Source: Methyloligella sp. | GTDB lineage: Bacteria; Pseudomonadota; Alphaproteobacteria; Rhizobiales; JALUTE01 | DNA: 12,135 nucleotides | Assembly: GCA_027058255.1 (NCBI GenBank) | Contig: JALUTE010000263.1 | Location: 1 to 12,135 of the forward strand | Direction of reading: 5' to 3' | Part shown: in pieces, positions 1 to 6,907 of the stretch | How the letters are laid out: every line of letters starts with the position of its first letter | Position numbering within the stretch: position 1 is the stretch's first letter | Translations under genes and position numbers: made by a program | Notes under the pieces: generated by a model | Seen by the model: only the letters and a program-made list of their open reading frames with translations | Database searches by the model: none | What the model was told of the DNA's origin: nothing

Positions 1-72
1 GGTGACCCCAACCTGCCGCCCTACGCCTTCTATCGCTGGAGCAAGGGCAAATACGCCCAGATCACCAACTGA
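1..72 (+). CDS. C-terminal end of an unidentified protein (5'-truncated by the window)
   Basis: An open frame enters from the left edge and ends at TGA (70-72). Only 23 residues are visible, ending YRWSKGKYAQITN, with several aromatic and basic residues. Codon choice is GC-rich at third positions, and a strong hairpin terminator follows 25 bases after the stop, so this is very probably the end of a real gene. The tail resembles the ends of some periplasmic solute-binding proteins, but 23 residues are too few to assign a family. It converges on purQ. Confidence 0.6.
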   Translation, partial: GDPNLPPYAFYRWSKGKYAQITN

Positions 73-97
73 GGCGTTCGGACCGCACATGATCGCA

Positions 98-131
98 GCC
101 CGCGCGGGATCGCCGCCCGCGCGGGCCTTTT
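98..131 (+). terminator. Rho-independent terminator of the truncated upstream gene
   Basis: An 11-bp perfect GC stem has arms at 98-108 (GCCCGCGCGGG) and 116-126, a 7-base loop, and a short T run at 128-131. It starts 25 bases after the stop at 72. It faces the rightward gene. The leftward side has no T tract, so a role for purQ is less likely. Confidence 0.8.
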
Positions 132-132
132 G

Positions 133-158
133 CTGCTTGGGCTTCCTGCTTGGGCTTC
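133..158. repeat. Two-copy 13-bp tandem repeat
   Basis: CTGCTTGGGCTTC occurs twice back to back at 133-145 and 146-158, between the terminator and the 3' end of purQ. It lies in non-coding sequence and is probably a replication-slippage product. A GC palindrome (GCGCGCCGGCGCGC) follows at 169-182. Confidence 0.85.
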
Positions 159-242
159 TTCGCGCTCCGCGCGCCGGCGCGCGTGCGCCGCTGGGTATGG
201 TGTCGCGCCTTCCCTCGCCCTCCCGCGCGCGGCGATCGCGCA

Positions 243-938
243 CTAGGCGGACACCAGGCTCTCGGCGAGGCTCGTGAAGAAGGGGGCGCCATCCGTGCCG
301 CCGAGCGCCGGATCGGCAAGGCGCTCGGGGTGCGGCATGAGGCCGAGAATGCGCCCGCGCGCGTCGGTGATGCCGGCGATGTTGCGGCAGGAGCCGTTGG
401 GATTGGCCGCATCCGTCACCCGCCCCTCGCTGTCGCAATAGCGAAGCGCAACCCGCCCCTCGCCCTCGAGGCGGTCGAGGGTCGCCTCGTCGGCGAAATA
501 GTTGCCGTCGTGATGGGCGATGGGAATGGTGATGACGGCACCGGCCGAAAAGCCGCTCGTGAACGGCGTGTCGGTGCGCTCGACACGAAGCGGGACGTCC
601 CGGCAGATGAACTTGAGCGAGGCGTTGCGCATGAGAACGCCCGGCAGGAGCCCGGTCTCGGTCAGCATTTGAAAGCCATTGCAAATGCCGAGCACGGCGA
701 CGCCCGCCTTCGCCTTGGCCACCACGTCCCCCATGATGGGCGAGTGGGCGGCCATCGCCCCGCAGCGCAGATAGTCGCCATAGGAGAACCCGCCCGGCAG
801 GACGATGAGATCGACATCCGGCACCGCGGCATCGCCATGCCAGATCATGAGCGGTGCCCGGCCCATGGCCGCCTCGAGCGCAACAGCCACGTCCCGATCG
901 CAATTGGAGCCGGGAAAGACGATGACGGCGGCCTTCAT
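243..938 (-). CDS. purQ: Phosphoribosylformylglycinamidine synthase, glutaminase subunit
   Basis: This 231-residue glutamine amidotransferase subunit of the three-part FGAM synthase (PurL, PurQ, PurS) releases ammonia from glutamine for the fourth step of purine synthesis in the cytoplasm. Visible class I amidotransferase landmarks are the N-terminal VIVFPGSNCDRD, the oxyanion loop LPGGFSYGDYLRCG (about 47-60), the nucleophile Cys86 in GICNGFQM, and His203/Glu205 in MPHPERL. The length is normal for the family (about 220-230). The open frame runs further upstream, but those residues are out-of-frame purS sequence; the ATG at 938 starts the conserved MKAAVIVFPGSN and lies four bases after the purS stop. 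A GGAGG lies about 12 bases upstream. purQ is the last gene of the leftward pur operon. The synthetase subunit PurL is not in the window. Confidence 0.97.
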   Translation of the reverse strand: MKAAVIVFPGSNCDRDVAVALEAAMGRAPLMIWHGDAAVPDVDLIVLPGGFSYGDYLRCGAMAAHSPIMGDVVAKAKAGVAVLGICNGFQMLTETGLLPGVLMRNASLKFICRDVPLRVERTDTPFTSGFSAGAVITIPIAHHDGNYFADEATLDRLEGEGRVALRYCDSEGRVTDAANPNGSCRNIAGITDARGRILGLMPHPERLADPALGGTDGAPFFTSLAESLVSA

Positions 939-942
939 GGCT

Positions 943-1251
943 TCACGACGCCTCCCGTCGCTCCGCTCCGCCCGCGTCCGCGGGGGGCGTCTCGCCACCC
1001 TCCAACGCCTCGTCCTCGAGCAGGATCCGATAATTCTCGATGACCATGTTGGCGAGCAGGGCCTCGCACATGCGCTCCACCTCGGCGCGCGCGCGCGCCG
1101 GGTCGCTCTCGGCGAGCTCCAGCTCGATGAACTTGCCCTGGCGCACGTGATCCACGCCGGCAAAGCCGAGCGCATGCAGGGCGTTCTGGATCGCCTTGCC
1201 CTGAGGATCGAGAACGCCGGTTTTCAGTGTGATGATCACATGCGCCTTCAT
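943..1251 (-). CDS. purS: Phosphoribosylformylglycinamidine synthase subunit PurS
   Basis: This small protein (102 residues) bridges PurL and PurQ in the FGAM synthase complex. The family signature is clear: MKAHVIITLKTGVLDPQGKAIQNALHALGF, then a VRQGKFIELEL strand and CEALLANMVIENYRI near residues 70-84. The ATG at 1251 is preceded by GGGAGAGG at a good distance, and the 18 extra upstream residues of the open frame are not conserved in type. PurS is usually about 80 residues; here a tail rich in Gly, Ala, Pro and Glu (LEGGETPPADAGGAERREAS) is added at the C terminus. The stop lies four bases before the purQ ATG, which suggests coupled translation. Confidence 0.95.
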   Translation of the reverse strand: MKAHVIITLKTGVLDPQGKAIQNALHALGFAGVDHVRQGKFIELELAESDPARARAEVERMCEALLANMVIENYRILLEDEALEGGETPPADAGGAERREAS

Positions 1252-1317
1252 GGGGCCTCTCCCGCTTGTCCGATCACCGGGGCGCGGCGCTCGGCTGCCG
1301 CCCAATGCCTTCCCGCG

Positions 1318-2088
1318 TCACTTGGAGCTGACCAGCCGCGGCCCCGAGGTCTTGGTCGGCCGGTTGTCCATGAGGATGCCGAGCCGGCGCGCCACCTCCC
1401 TGTAGGCGTCCAGGAGGCCGCCGAGGTCCTGGCGGAAACGATCCTTGTCCAGCTTCTCGTCCGTCTTGATGTCCCACAGCCGGCACGAGTCGGGGCTGAT
1501 CTCATCGGCGAGCACGATGCGCATCATGTCGTTCTCGAACTGGCGGCCGAACTCGAGCTTGAAGTCGACGAGGCGGATGCCGACCCCGTAGAAGAGGCCG
1601 GAGAGATAATCGTTCACCCTGAGGGCCAGGGCCATCATCTCGTCGATCTCCTGCGGGTTCGCCCAGCCGAAGGCGGTGATGTGCTCCTCCGAGACCATGG
1701 GATCGTCCAGGGCATCGGCCTTGTAGTAGAACTCGATGATGGAGCGGGGCAGGGCCGTGCCCTCCTCGAGGCCGAGGCGCTTGGCGATGGAGCCGGCGGC
1801 GATATTGCGCACCACCACCTCGATGGGGATGATCTCCACCTCGCGGATGAGCTGCTCGCGCATATTGAGCCGGCGAATGAAATGGGTCGGCACCCCGATC
1901 TCGGCGAGCCGCTTGAACAGAAACTCGGAGATCCGGTTGTTCAGCACCCCCTTGCCCTCGATCACCTCATGCTTCTTGGCATTGAAGGCGGTGGCGTCGT
2001 CCTTGAAATGCTGGATGAGGGTGCCGGGCTCGGGCCCTTCATAGAGAATCTTGGCCTTGCCCTCGTAAATGCGACGCCTGCGGCTCAT
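1318..2088 (-). CDS. purC: Phosphoribosylaminoimidazole-succinocarboxamide synthase (SAICAR synthetase)
   Basis: A 256-residue cytoplasmic enzyme that joins aspartate to CAIR using ATP, giving SAICAR in purine synthesis. Family motifs run in order: the nucleotide-binding start RRRIYEGKAKILYEG, DDATAFNAKKHEVIEGKGVLNN (about 30-51), IPIEVVVRNIAAGSIAKR (about 87-104), and the catalytic/metal regions LVDFKLEFG and LADEISPDSCRLWD. Length is typical (about 240-255). The start is the ATG at 2088; an AG-rich stretch (GGGGAAGAGG) precedes it. It is the first gene of the leftward pur operon, with purS 66 bases downstream. Confidence 0.97.
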   Translation of the reverse strand: MSRRRRIYEGKAKILYEGPEPGTLIQHFKDDATAFNAKKHEVIEGKGVLNNRISEFLFKRLAEIGVPTHFIRRLNMREQLIREVEIIPIEVVVRNIAAGSIAKRLGLEEGTALPRSIIEFYYKADALDDPMVSEEHITAFGWANPQEIDEMMALALRVNDYLSGLFYGVGIRLVDFKLEFGRQFENDMMRIVLADEISPDSCRLWDIKTDEKLDKDRFRQDLGGLLDAYREVARRLGILMDNRPTKTSGPRLVSSK

Positions 2089-2238
2089 GGACCTCTTCCC
2101 CTGTCAAACCCGAATGGCCGACGCACGCCCTGGCGCCGTGCCCGGGGCGTGGTGCCGAAGGAGGTGTCGGGAACGCGCGGACGCGCCGCAACCGGCATGG
2201 TCGCCATGCATAGCCGGCGCGCAACCGTCCGAGATTCG

Positions 2239-2266
2239 CTCATACTTTGCCGCGACCCTAGCCCAA
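2239..2266 (-). promoter_or_regulatory. Possible purC promoter
   Basis: Read leftward, TTGGGC (2261-2266) and TATGAG (2239-2244) are separated by 16 bases, resembling a weak housekeeping sigma promoter of alphaproteobacterial type. It would give a leader of about 145 bases before purC. The hexamers match the consensus only partly, so this is a suggestion from pattern alone. Confidence 0.3.
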
Positions 2267-2300
2267 GCGGGGCGGCGAGACAATGGCGGGAAAAAAGCGT

Positions 2301-2541
2301 GCCCTGGGCAATCGCTCGAAGCCCCAAATCGCCTCTCTCTTCGTCATCGCCGTCCTCGGGCTTGACCCGGGGACCAGACCCGGCGATCCAGGGCCGCAAC
2401 CTCCGGCTTGCCGCTCTGGATCACCCGGTCACGCCGGGTGATGACGTGAAGGAGAGCAGCGATTGCGCTATCCGTGCGTGCACGCGATGTGCCTCGGGCG
2501 TTCATGCGTACGCCGACGTCTTTCGAGCGATTGCCCAGGGC
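2301..2541. repeat. Large inverted repeat (20-bp perfect arms) enclosing structured repeat copy A
   Basis: GCCCTGGGCAATCGCTCGAA at 2301-2320 recurs exactly, reverse-complemented, at 2522-2541, with 201 bases between. Weaker symmetry continues inside: 2327-2347 and the reverse complement of 2441-2464 share AATCGC, CTCTC, CTTC and GTCAT with small gaps. The whole block is therefore an imperfect long palindrome centred on the 105-bp element. I see no target-site duplication and no coding capacity. A non-autonomous mobile element or a transcription-ending cruciform/hairpin are both possible. Confidence 0.75.
2342..2446 (-). repeat. Structured intergenic repeat, copy A
   Basis: This 105-bp element is bounded by CGTCAT and ATGACG (paired ends). 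Read on the minus strand it has three internal hairpins. The first has 8-nt arms TCACCCGG and CCGGGTGA around a CGTGA loop. The second pairs ATCCAG with CTGGAT. The third pairs CGGG with CCCG around TCAAG. The same layout, in the other orientation, recurs at 9085-9190. It resembles the dispersed 'GTCAT...CAATCCAG' type intergenic repeats known from many bacterial genomes, though I cannot confirm the family here. Confidence 0.85.
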
Positions 2542-2562
2542 GCATGCCTTGCATGGGTGGCG

Positions 2563-4677
2563 CTATGCGGCCTTCCCATCGCCGAGGCCCGCCACCTTGA
2601 GGGCGAAGGCATAGGCGAAGGCGACCTCCTCGAGATGCGAGAAGCGCCCCGACGCGCCGGCATGGCCCGCCGCCATGTTGGTCTTGAGCAGGAGCAGATT
2701 GTCGTCCCTCTTCAGGGCGCGCAGCTTGGCCACCCATTTGGCCGGCTCCCAATAGGTGACCCGCGGATCCGTCAGCCCCGCCATGGCGAGAATGTGCGGA
2801 TAGGCCTGTTCGCGCACATTGTCATAGGGCGAGTAGGAGGCGATGAGCCGGTAATCCGCGGCGCTCTCGATGGGGTTGCCCCATTCGGGCCATTCGGGCG
2901 GCGTCAGGGGCAGGCTCGCATCGAGCATGGTCGAGAGCACGTCCACGAAGGGCACCTCGGCGATGATGGCCTTGAAGAGGTCGGGCGCCCTGTTGGCCAC
3001 CGCCCCCATCAGCATGCCGCCGGCCGAGCCGCCATGGGCGACGATGCGCCCGCGTGACGTGAACCCCTCGCGCGCGAGATGCTCGCCCACGGCGATGAAA
3101 TCCTTGAAGGTGTTCGTCTTCTTCTCGTGTCGCCCCTCCCGATACCAGCGATAGCCCTTCTCCTTGCCGCCGCGCACATGGGCGATGGCATAGACGAAGC
3201 CCCGATCGACCAGGGAGAGGCGGTTGGTGGAGAAGGCGGCCGGAATGGCAATCCCATAAGCGCCATAGCCATAGAGGAGAAGGGGCGCGCTGCCGTCGAG
3301 CGCCGTACCCTTGCGGTAGAGCAGGGAGACGGGGACACGCTCGCCGTCCTCGGCGGGGGCCAAGATGCGGCGCGTGACATAGTCGGCCGGGTCGTGCCCG
3401 CTCGGCACCTCCTGGCGTTTGCGCAGCTCCCGCTCGCGGGTCTCCATGTCGTAGTCCCACACCTCCGCGGGGGTGGTCATGGAGGAATAGGTGAAGCGCA
3501 GCGTGGTGGTCTCGAACTCGTAGCCGGGCGAGAGGCCGAGCGAATAGGCCTCCTCGGGAAAGGCGATGACATGCTCTGCGCCATCGGCCCAGCGCCGGAT
3601 GACGATGCGCGGAAGGCCGTCCTCGCGCTCGAGCCGGACCAGGTGCCCCGCGAAGGCGGTCATGGCGACGATGAGCCGGCCGGGCCTGTGCGGCTCGATC
3701 TGGCGCCAGTTCTCGCGGCCGGGGGCAGCAAGCGGCGCCTCCATGATGCGAAAATCCTCCGCATCGCCCGAATTGGTCCGGATGATGAGCCGGTCCCCCA
3801 CATGCTCCACATCATATTCGTGCCCCGCCTCGCGTGCGGCGACGAGCATCGGCGCGGCCTCGGGGCGCTCGGCCGGCACGAGGCGCACCTCGCTGGTCTG
3901 ATGCTCATGGGCGGAGATGACGATGTAGTCGCGACTCTGCGTGGTGCCGACGCCGACGAAGAAACCCGGGTCCTCCTCCCGGTAAACCAGAACATCCTCG
4001 TCCTGCGATGTGCCGAGCCGATGGCGGAAGACCGCATAGGGGCGGTGGTTCTCGTCGAGCTTGGTGTAGAACAGCGTTCGGCCATCGCGCGCCCAGGCCA
4101 TGGAGGCGTTGGTGTCGGCGATGGTGTCCGCGAGCTCGCGGCCGCTCTCTGTCTCGCGAAAGCGTATGGCGTAGAACTCCGAGCCCTTGTCGTCCACCGC
4201 ATAGGCGACGTGCCGGTGATCGGGACTGTGGGCGAAGGCGCCGAGGCTGAAATAGGCCAGCCCCTCGGCAAGCGCATTGCCATCCACGAGCACCTGCTCC
4301 TCGCCCTTGCCATGGCGGGGGCGCCGGCAGACGAGGGGATATTCTCCGCCGGCCACGAAGCTGGTGTAATAGGCCCACGGCCCGTCGGGAGCCGGCGGCG
4401 CGCTGTCATCCTCCTTGATCCGGCCCTTCATCTCCGCGAAGAGGTCTGCCTGCACCTCTTGCGTGTCGGCCATGACGGCCTCGGTATAGGCGTTCTCCGC
4501 CTCGAGATAGGCCCGGATGTCTGCGGGCAGCGTCTCGGGCGCGCGCATGACCTCCTGCCAGTTCTCGGCGCGAAGCCAGGCATAGTCGTCGCGCCGCTCG
4601 ATGCCGTGATGGCGGGTGATCAGGGGGCGGGCCTCGGCCCGAGGTGGTGACGGCCATTCGGATGACATTGCGTCCAT
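2563..4677 (-). CDS. ptrB: Oligopeptidase B (protease II), S9A serine peptidase
   Basis: A 704-residue cytoplasmic peptidase of the prolyl oligopeptidase family that cuts short peptides after basic residues. The N-terminal part (about 1-410) is the beta-propeller that restricts substrate size, beginning with the family opening HHGIERRDDYAWLR. The C-terminal alpha/beta hydrolase domain carries LLLYGYGAYG, the AHVRGGKEKGYRWYREG loop and TFKDFI. The catalytic triad is Ser551 in GGSAGG, Asp637 in LTDPRV and His672 in AAGHAGASGRF. Length fits the family (about 680-710). I chose the ATG at 4677; an ATG at 4668 is an alternative, and longer reading would run into msrB. There is no signal peptide. 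It lies 55 bases downstream of msrB and is probably co-transcribed with it, a plausible protein repair and turnover pair. Confidence 0.95.
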   Translation of the reverse strand: MDAMSSEWPSPPRAEARPLITRHHGIERRDDYAWLRAENWQEVMRAPETLPADIRAYLEAENAYTEAVMADTQEVQADLFAEMKGRIKEDDSAPPAPDGPWAYYTSFVAGGEYPLVCRRPRHGKGEEQVLVDGNALAEGLAYFSLGAFAHSPDHRHVAYAVDDKGSEFYAIRFRETESGRELADTIADTNASMAWARDGRTLFYTKLDENHRPYAVFRHRLGTSQDEDVLVYREEDPGFFVGVGTTQSRDYIVISAHEHQTSEVRLVPAERPEAAPMLVAAREAGHEYDVEHVGDRLIIRTNSGDAEDFRIMEAPLAAPGRENWRQIEPHRPGRLIVAMTAFAGHLVRLEREDGLPRIVIRRWADGAEHVIAFPEEAYSLGLSPGYEFETTTLRFTYSSMTTPAEVWDYDMETRERELRKRQEVPSGHDPADYVTRRILAPAEDGERVPVSLLYRKGTALDGSAPLLLYGYGAYGIAIPAAFSTNRLSLVDRGFVYAIAHVRGGKEKGYRWYREGRHEKKTNTFKDFIAVGEHLAREGFTSRGRIVAHGGSAGGMLMGAVANRAPDLFKAIIAEVPFVDVLSTMLDASLPLTPPEWPEWGNPIESAADYRLIASYSPYDNVREQAYPHILAMAGLTDPRVTYWEPAKWVAKLRALKRDDNLLLLKTNMAAGHAGASGRFSHLEEVAFAYAFALKVAGLGDGKAA

Positions 4678-4709
4678 GCTGTCCCGTGTCGCTGTTTCCT
4701 GGTCGTCAA

Positions 4710-4727
4710 GCCGCCCTCGCGCATGTC
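4710..4727 (-). repeat. 18-bp repeat upstream of ptrB (second copy upstream of pssA)
   Basis: GACATGCGCGAGGGCGGC (minus strand) is identical to 11283-11300. Both copies lie in the 5' leader of a minus-strand gene and contain an ATG opening the frame MREGG. Here the frame runs on past the ptrB start in another register. Confidence 0.8.
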
Positions 4728-4732
4728 GCGGA

Positions 4733-5158
4733 TCAGCGGCCCTCCGGCTCGGCCGGCTCGAACCGGAGCGCAACGCCGTTCATGCAGTAGCGCAGCCCCG
4801 TCGGCTCCGGCCCGTCGGGGAACACGTGGCCGAGATGGGCATCGCATCGGGCGCAGCGCACCTCGGTGCGCACGCGAAAGAGGCTGCGGTCCTCGTGCTC
4901 GCTGAGCGCGTTGGCGTCGAGCGGGGCAAAGAAACTCGGCCAGCCGGTGCCGGAGTCGTATTTTGCCGCACTCGAGAACAGTGGCGCACCGCAACAGACG
5001 CAGCTATAGGTCCCTGCCCGCTTCTCGCCATTGTAGGGATGGCTGAAGGGGCGCTCGGTTCCATGGCGGCGCGTGACCTCATACTGCGCCGGGGTCAGCC
5101 GGCGGCGCCACTCGTCCGGTTCGAGCCGCACGCGGTCCTTGTCGTCCTCGCTGCTCAA
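4733..5158 (-). CDS. msrB: Peptide-methionine (R)-S-oxide reductase
   Basis: A 141-residue enzyme that reduces methionine-R-sulfoxide in oxidised proteins. Two CxxC zinc pairs are present (Cys53/Cys56 in CVCC, Cys102/Cys105 in CARC), the SGTGWPSFF substrate motif lies at 69-77, and the catalytic Cys125 sits in RYCMN. No resolving cysteine position is obvious beyond these. There is no signal peptide, so it acts in the cytoplasm. The only reasonable start is TTG at 5158: an in-frame stop lies about 60 bases upstream with no ATG or GTG in between, and GGAG lies 8 bases before the TTG. It leads the leftward msrB-ptrB unit and is divergent from nhaD. Confidence 0.96.
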   Translation of the reverse strand: MSSEDDKDRVRLEPDEWRRRLTPAQYEVTRRHGTERPFSHPYNGEKRAGTYSCVCCGAPLFSSAAKYDSGTGWPSFFAPLDANALSEHEDRSLFRVRTEVRCARCDAHLGHVFPDGPEPTGLRYCMNGVALRFEPAEPEGR

Positions 5159-5383
5159 TGCCTCGTCTCCACTCTCGGCCCGGCGGGCTCGGCGCCGATG
5201 CTTGCGCGGGCCGTGCTAGCACCAATGGCCAATGCCCCGGCCCTCGCGGGGCGATTATGCATTTGCAATAGGTATGGTCCGTTCCGCCGGTAGGCAACCG
5301 GTTTTCTGATATAAATCGACGAGACCCAGGCGATGGCGTCAGAGGCGAGGCACGCGGAGTGGGGAAGAGGGAAGGGGGAGCAC
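5159..5383. promoter_or_regulatory. Divergent control region between msrB and nhaD
   Basis: Both transcription units must start here. Visible elements are the msrB Shine-Dalgarno GGAG (5167-5170, minus strand), a hairpin with 6-bp arms GCCCCG/CGGGGC (5234-5239 and 5247-5252), an AT-rich patch at 5253-5275 containing CATAAT on the minus strand, and TATAAA at 5310-5315 on the plus strand about 70 bases before nhaD. No good -35 partner is visible for either -10-like hexamer, so exact promoters are unassigned. A strong GGGGGAG (5374-5380) precedes the nhaD ATG. Confidence 0.45.
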
Positions 5384-6907
5384 ATGCCGTCAGGTCACGA
5401 TCGTTCCGCGAACGCGGACCGTCAGGTCCGGAACGGACTGCCCGATGACGGGGCGTTCGACCATGGCGCCGGCGGCCCGCGCTCCAGCTTGCGCCGGCGT
5501 GCCCTGGCGGTTGCGGCCTTCCTCGCCGTGACCTTGAGCGGGGCCACGGTGGCGTTCGCCATCGAGCGCGGGGGGGCCTACCGCATCGACCTCGTCTCCA
5601 ACCCGGTAGGATACGCTGCTCTCGCGATCTTCGTCATCGCCTACATCTTCGTCATGGTGGAGGAGTTCACCCATCTGCGCAAATCCAAGCCCGTGGTGCT
5701 GGCGGCGGGCGTCATCTGGGGGCTGATTGCGTGGATCTATGCGACACGCGGCCTTCCCCATGTCGCGGAAGTGGCCGTGCGGCACAACATTCTCGAATAT
5801 GCCGAGCTGTTCCTCTTTCTGCTGGTGGCGATGACCTACATCAACGCCATGACCGAGCGCGGCGTGTTCGACGCCCTGCGGGCCTGGCTGGTGAGCCGCG
5901 GGTTCAGCTATCGCAAGCTCTTCTGGATGACGGGCCTCCTCGCCTTCTTCATATCGCCCATTGCGGACAATCTGACGACCGCGCTCCTGATGTGCGCGGT
6001 GGTGCTCGCCGTGGGGCGGGAGAGCCCGAAATTCGTGGCGCTCGCCTGCATCAACATCGTCGTCGCCGCCAATGCCGGCGGTGCGTTCAGCCCCTTCGGC
6101 GACATCACGACCCTGATGGTCTGGCAGAAGGGGCTCGTCTCCTTCTGGACCTTCTTCGCCCTCTTCGTGCCCGCGGCCGTGGACTATCTCGTGCCGGCGA
6201 TGATCATGCATTTCTGGGTTCCGAACGCCCTCCCGGCCCCGTCGAGCGAAAAGCCTCGGGTGCGCACCGGCGCCTGGACCATCATCTTTCTCTTTCTCGC
6301 CACCATCGCCACGGCGGTGAGCTTTCACAACTATCTCGGACTGCCCCCCATGCTCGGCATGATGACCGGCCTCGCCTATCTCCAGTTCTACGGCTACTAT
6401 CTCAAGAAGTTCGCCGATCGCGGCCCCCGCGGCACGAATGACGACAGCAGCCTTGGCAGCCCGATTGCCTTCGACGTGTTCGAGCGGGTCGCCCGCGCCG
6501 AGTGGGACACGCTGCTCTTCTTCTTCGGCGTGGTCCTTTCCGTGGGCGGCCTGGGGTTCATCGGCTATCTCGCGCTGCTGTCCCAGGTCATGTACGTCAA
6601 CCTTGGCGCGACCGTCTCCAATGTCGCGGTCGGCGTCATCTCGGCCGTGGTCGACAACATCCCGGTCATGTTTGCGGTCCTTTCCATGAAGCCGGACATG
6701 TCGCTCGGCCAGTGGCTGCTCGTCACCCTGACGGCTGGCGTCGGCGGCAGCCTTTTGTCCATCGGCTCGGCAGCCGGTGTCGCCCTCATGGGACAGGCGC
6801 GCGGCATGTATACCTTCTTCTCGCATCTCAAGTGGACGCCTGTGATTGCGCTCGGCTATGCCGCGGCGATCCTTGCGCATATGTGGATCAACGCCGCCTA
6901 TTTTTGA
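5384..6907 (+). CDS. nhaD: NhaD-type Na+/H+ antiporter
   Basis: A 507-residue inner-membrane protein of the ArsB/NhaD superfamily, expected to exchange Na+ or Li+ for H+ and so protect against salt and alkaline stress. A basic stretch (SSLRRR) and a first hydrophobic segment (about 41-59 of this start) are followed by roughly a dozen membrane segments. Signature regions are HNILEYAELFLFLLVAMTYINAM (about 134-156), SPIADNLTTALL (191-202), NAGGAFSPFGDITTLMVW (230-247), and in the second half DNIPVM (424-429) and GGSLLSIGSAAGVALMG (454-470). These paired acidic and helix-breaking regions are characteristic of NhaD. The ATG at 5384 has a strong GGGGGAG just upstream; an in-frame ATG at 5333 would add 17 residues and has a weaker site. 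It stands alone, facing away from msrB. Confidence 0.93.
   Translation: MPSGHDRSANADRQVRNGLPDDGAFDHGAGGPRSSLRRRALAVAAFLAVTLSGATVAFAIERGGAYRIDLVSNPVGYAALAIFVIAYIFVMVEEFTHLRKSKPVVLAAGVIWGLIAWIYATRGLPHVAEVAVRHNILEYAELFLFLLVAMTYINAMTERGVFDALRAWLVSRGFSYRKLFWMTGLLAFFISPIADNLTTALLMCAVVLAVGRESPKFVALACINIVVAANAGGAFSPFGDITTLMVWQKGLVSFWTFFALFVPAAVDYLVPAMIMHFWVPNALPAPSSEKPRVRTGAWTIIFLFLATIATAVSFHNYLGLPPMLGMMTGLAYLQFYGYYLKKFADRGPRGTNDDSSLGSPIAFDVFERVARAEWDTLLFFFGVVLSVGGLGFIGYLALLSQVMYVNLGATVSNVAVGVISAVVDNIPVMFAVLSMKPDMSLGQWLLVTLTAGVGGSLLSIGSAAGVALMGQARGMYTFFSHLKWTPVIALGYAAAILAHMWINAAYF

Larger units (their letters stand above)
2089..2562. other. 474-bp intergenic region upstream of purC
   Basis: No convincing gene lies here. 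The open frames crossing it have no recognisable sequence and no good ribosome binding sites. It holds a possible leftward purC promoter (2239-2266), a 20-bp perfect inverted repeat (2301-2320 and 2522-2541), and inside that a 105-bp structured repeat (2342-2446). No canonical T-rich terminator is obvious for the oligopeptidase gene ending at 2563, so the repeat structures may serve that role. Confidence 0.7.

Noticed and set aside
2301..2541. Calling the block a confirmed MITE
   Set aside because: No target-site duplication is seen, only one copy of the arms pair is in the window, and no transposase-linked ends are recognisable.
805..3057. A 750-codon plus-strand open frame opposite purQ, purS, purC and ptrB
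   Set aside because: It lies antisense to clearly conserved genes and spans several of them plus a gap. GC-rich DNA gives long antisense frames, and the translation has no recognisable domain.
3079..4650. A 523-codon plus-strand frame opposite ptrB
   Set aside because: Antisense shadow of a gene with an intact catalytic triad; the predicted protein is Gly/Ala/Arg/His-rich with no family features.
5287..5315. A full promoter for nhaD ending in TATAAA
   Set aside because: The -10-like hexamer is good but no -35-like sequence lies at 16-18 bases, so it is kept only as a note in the control region.
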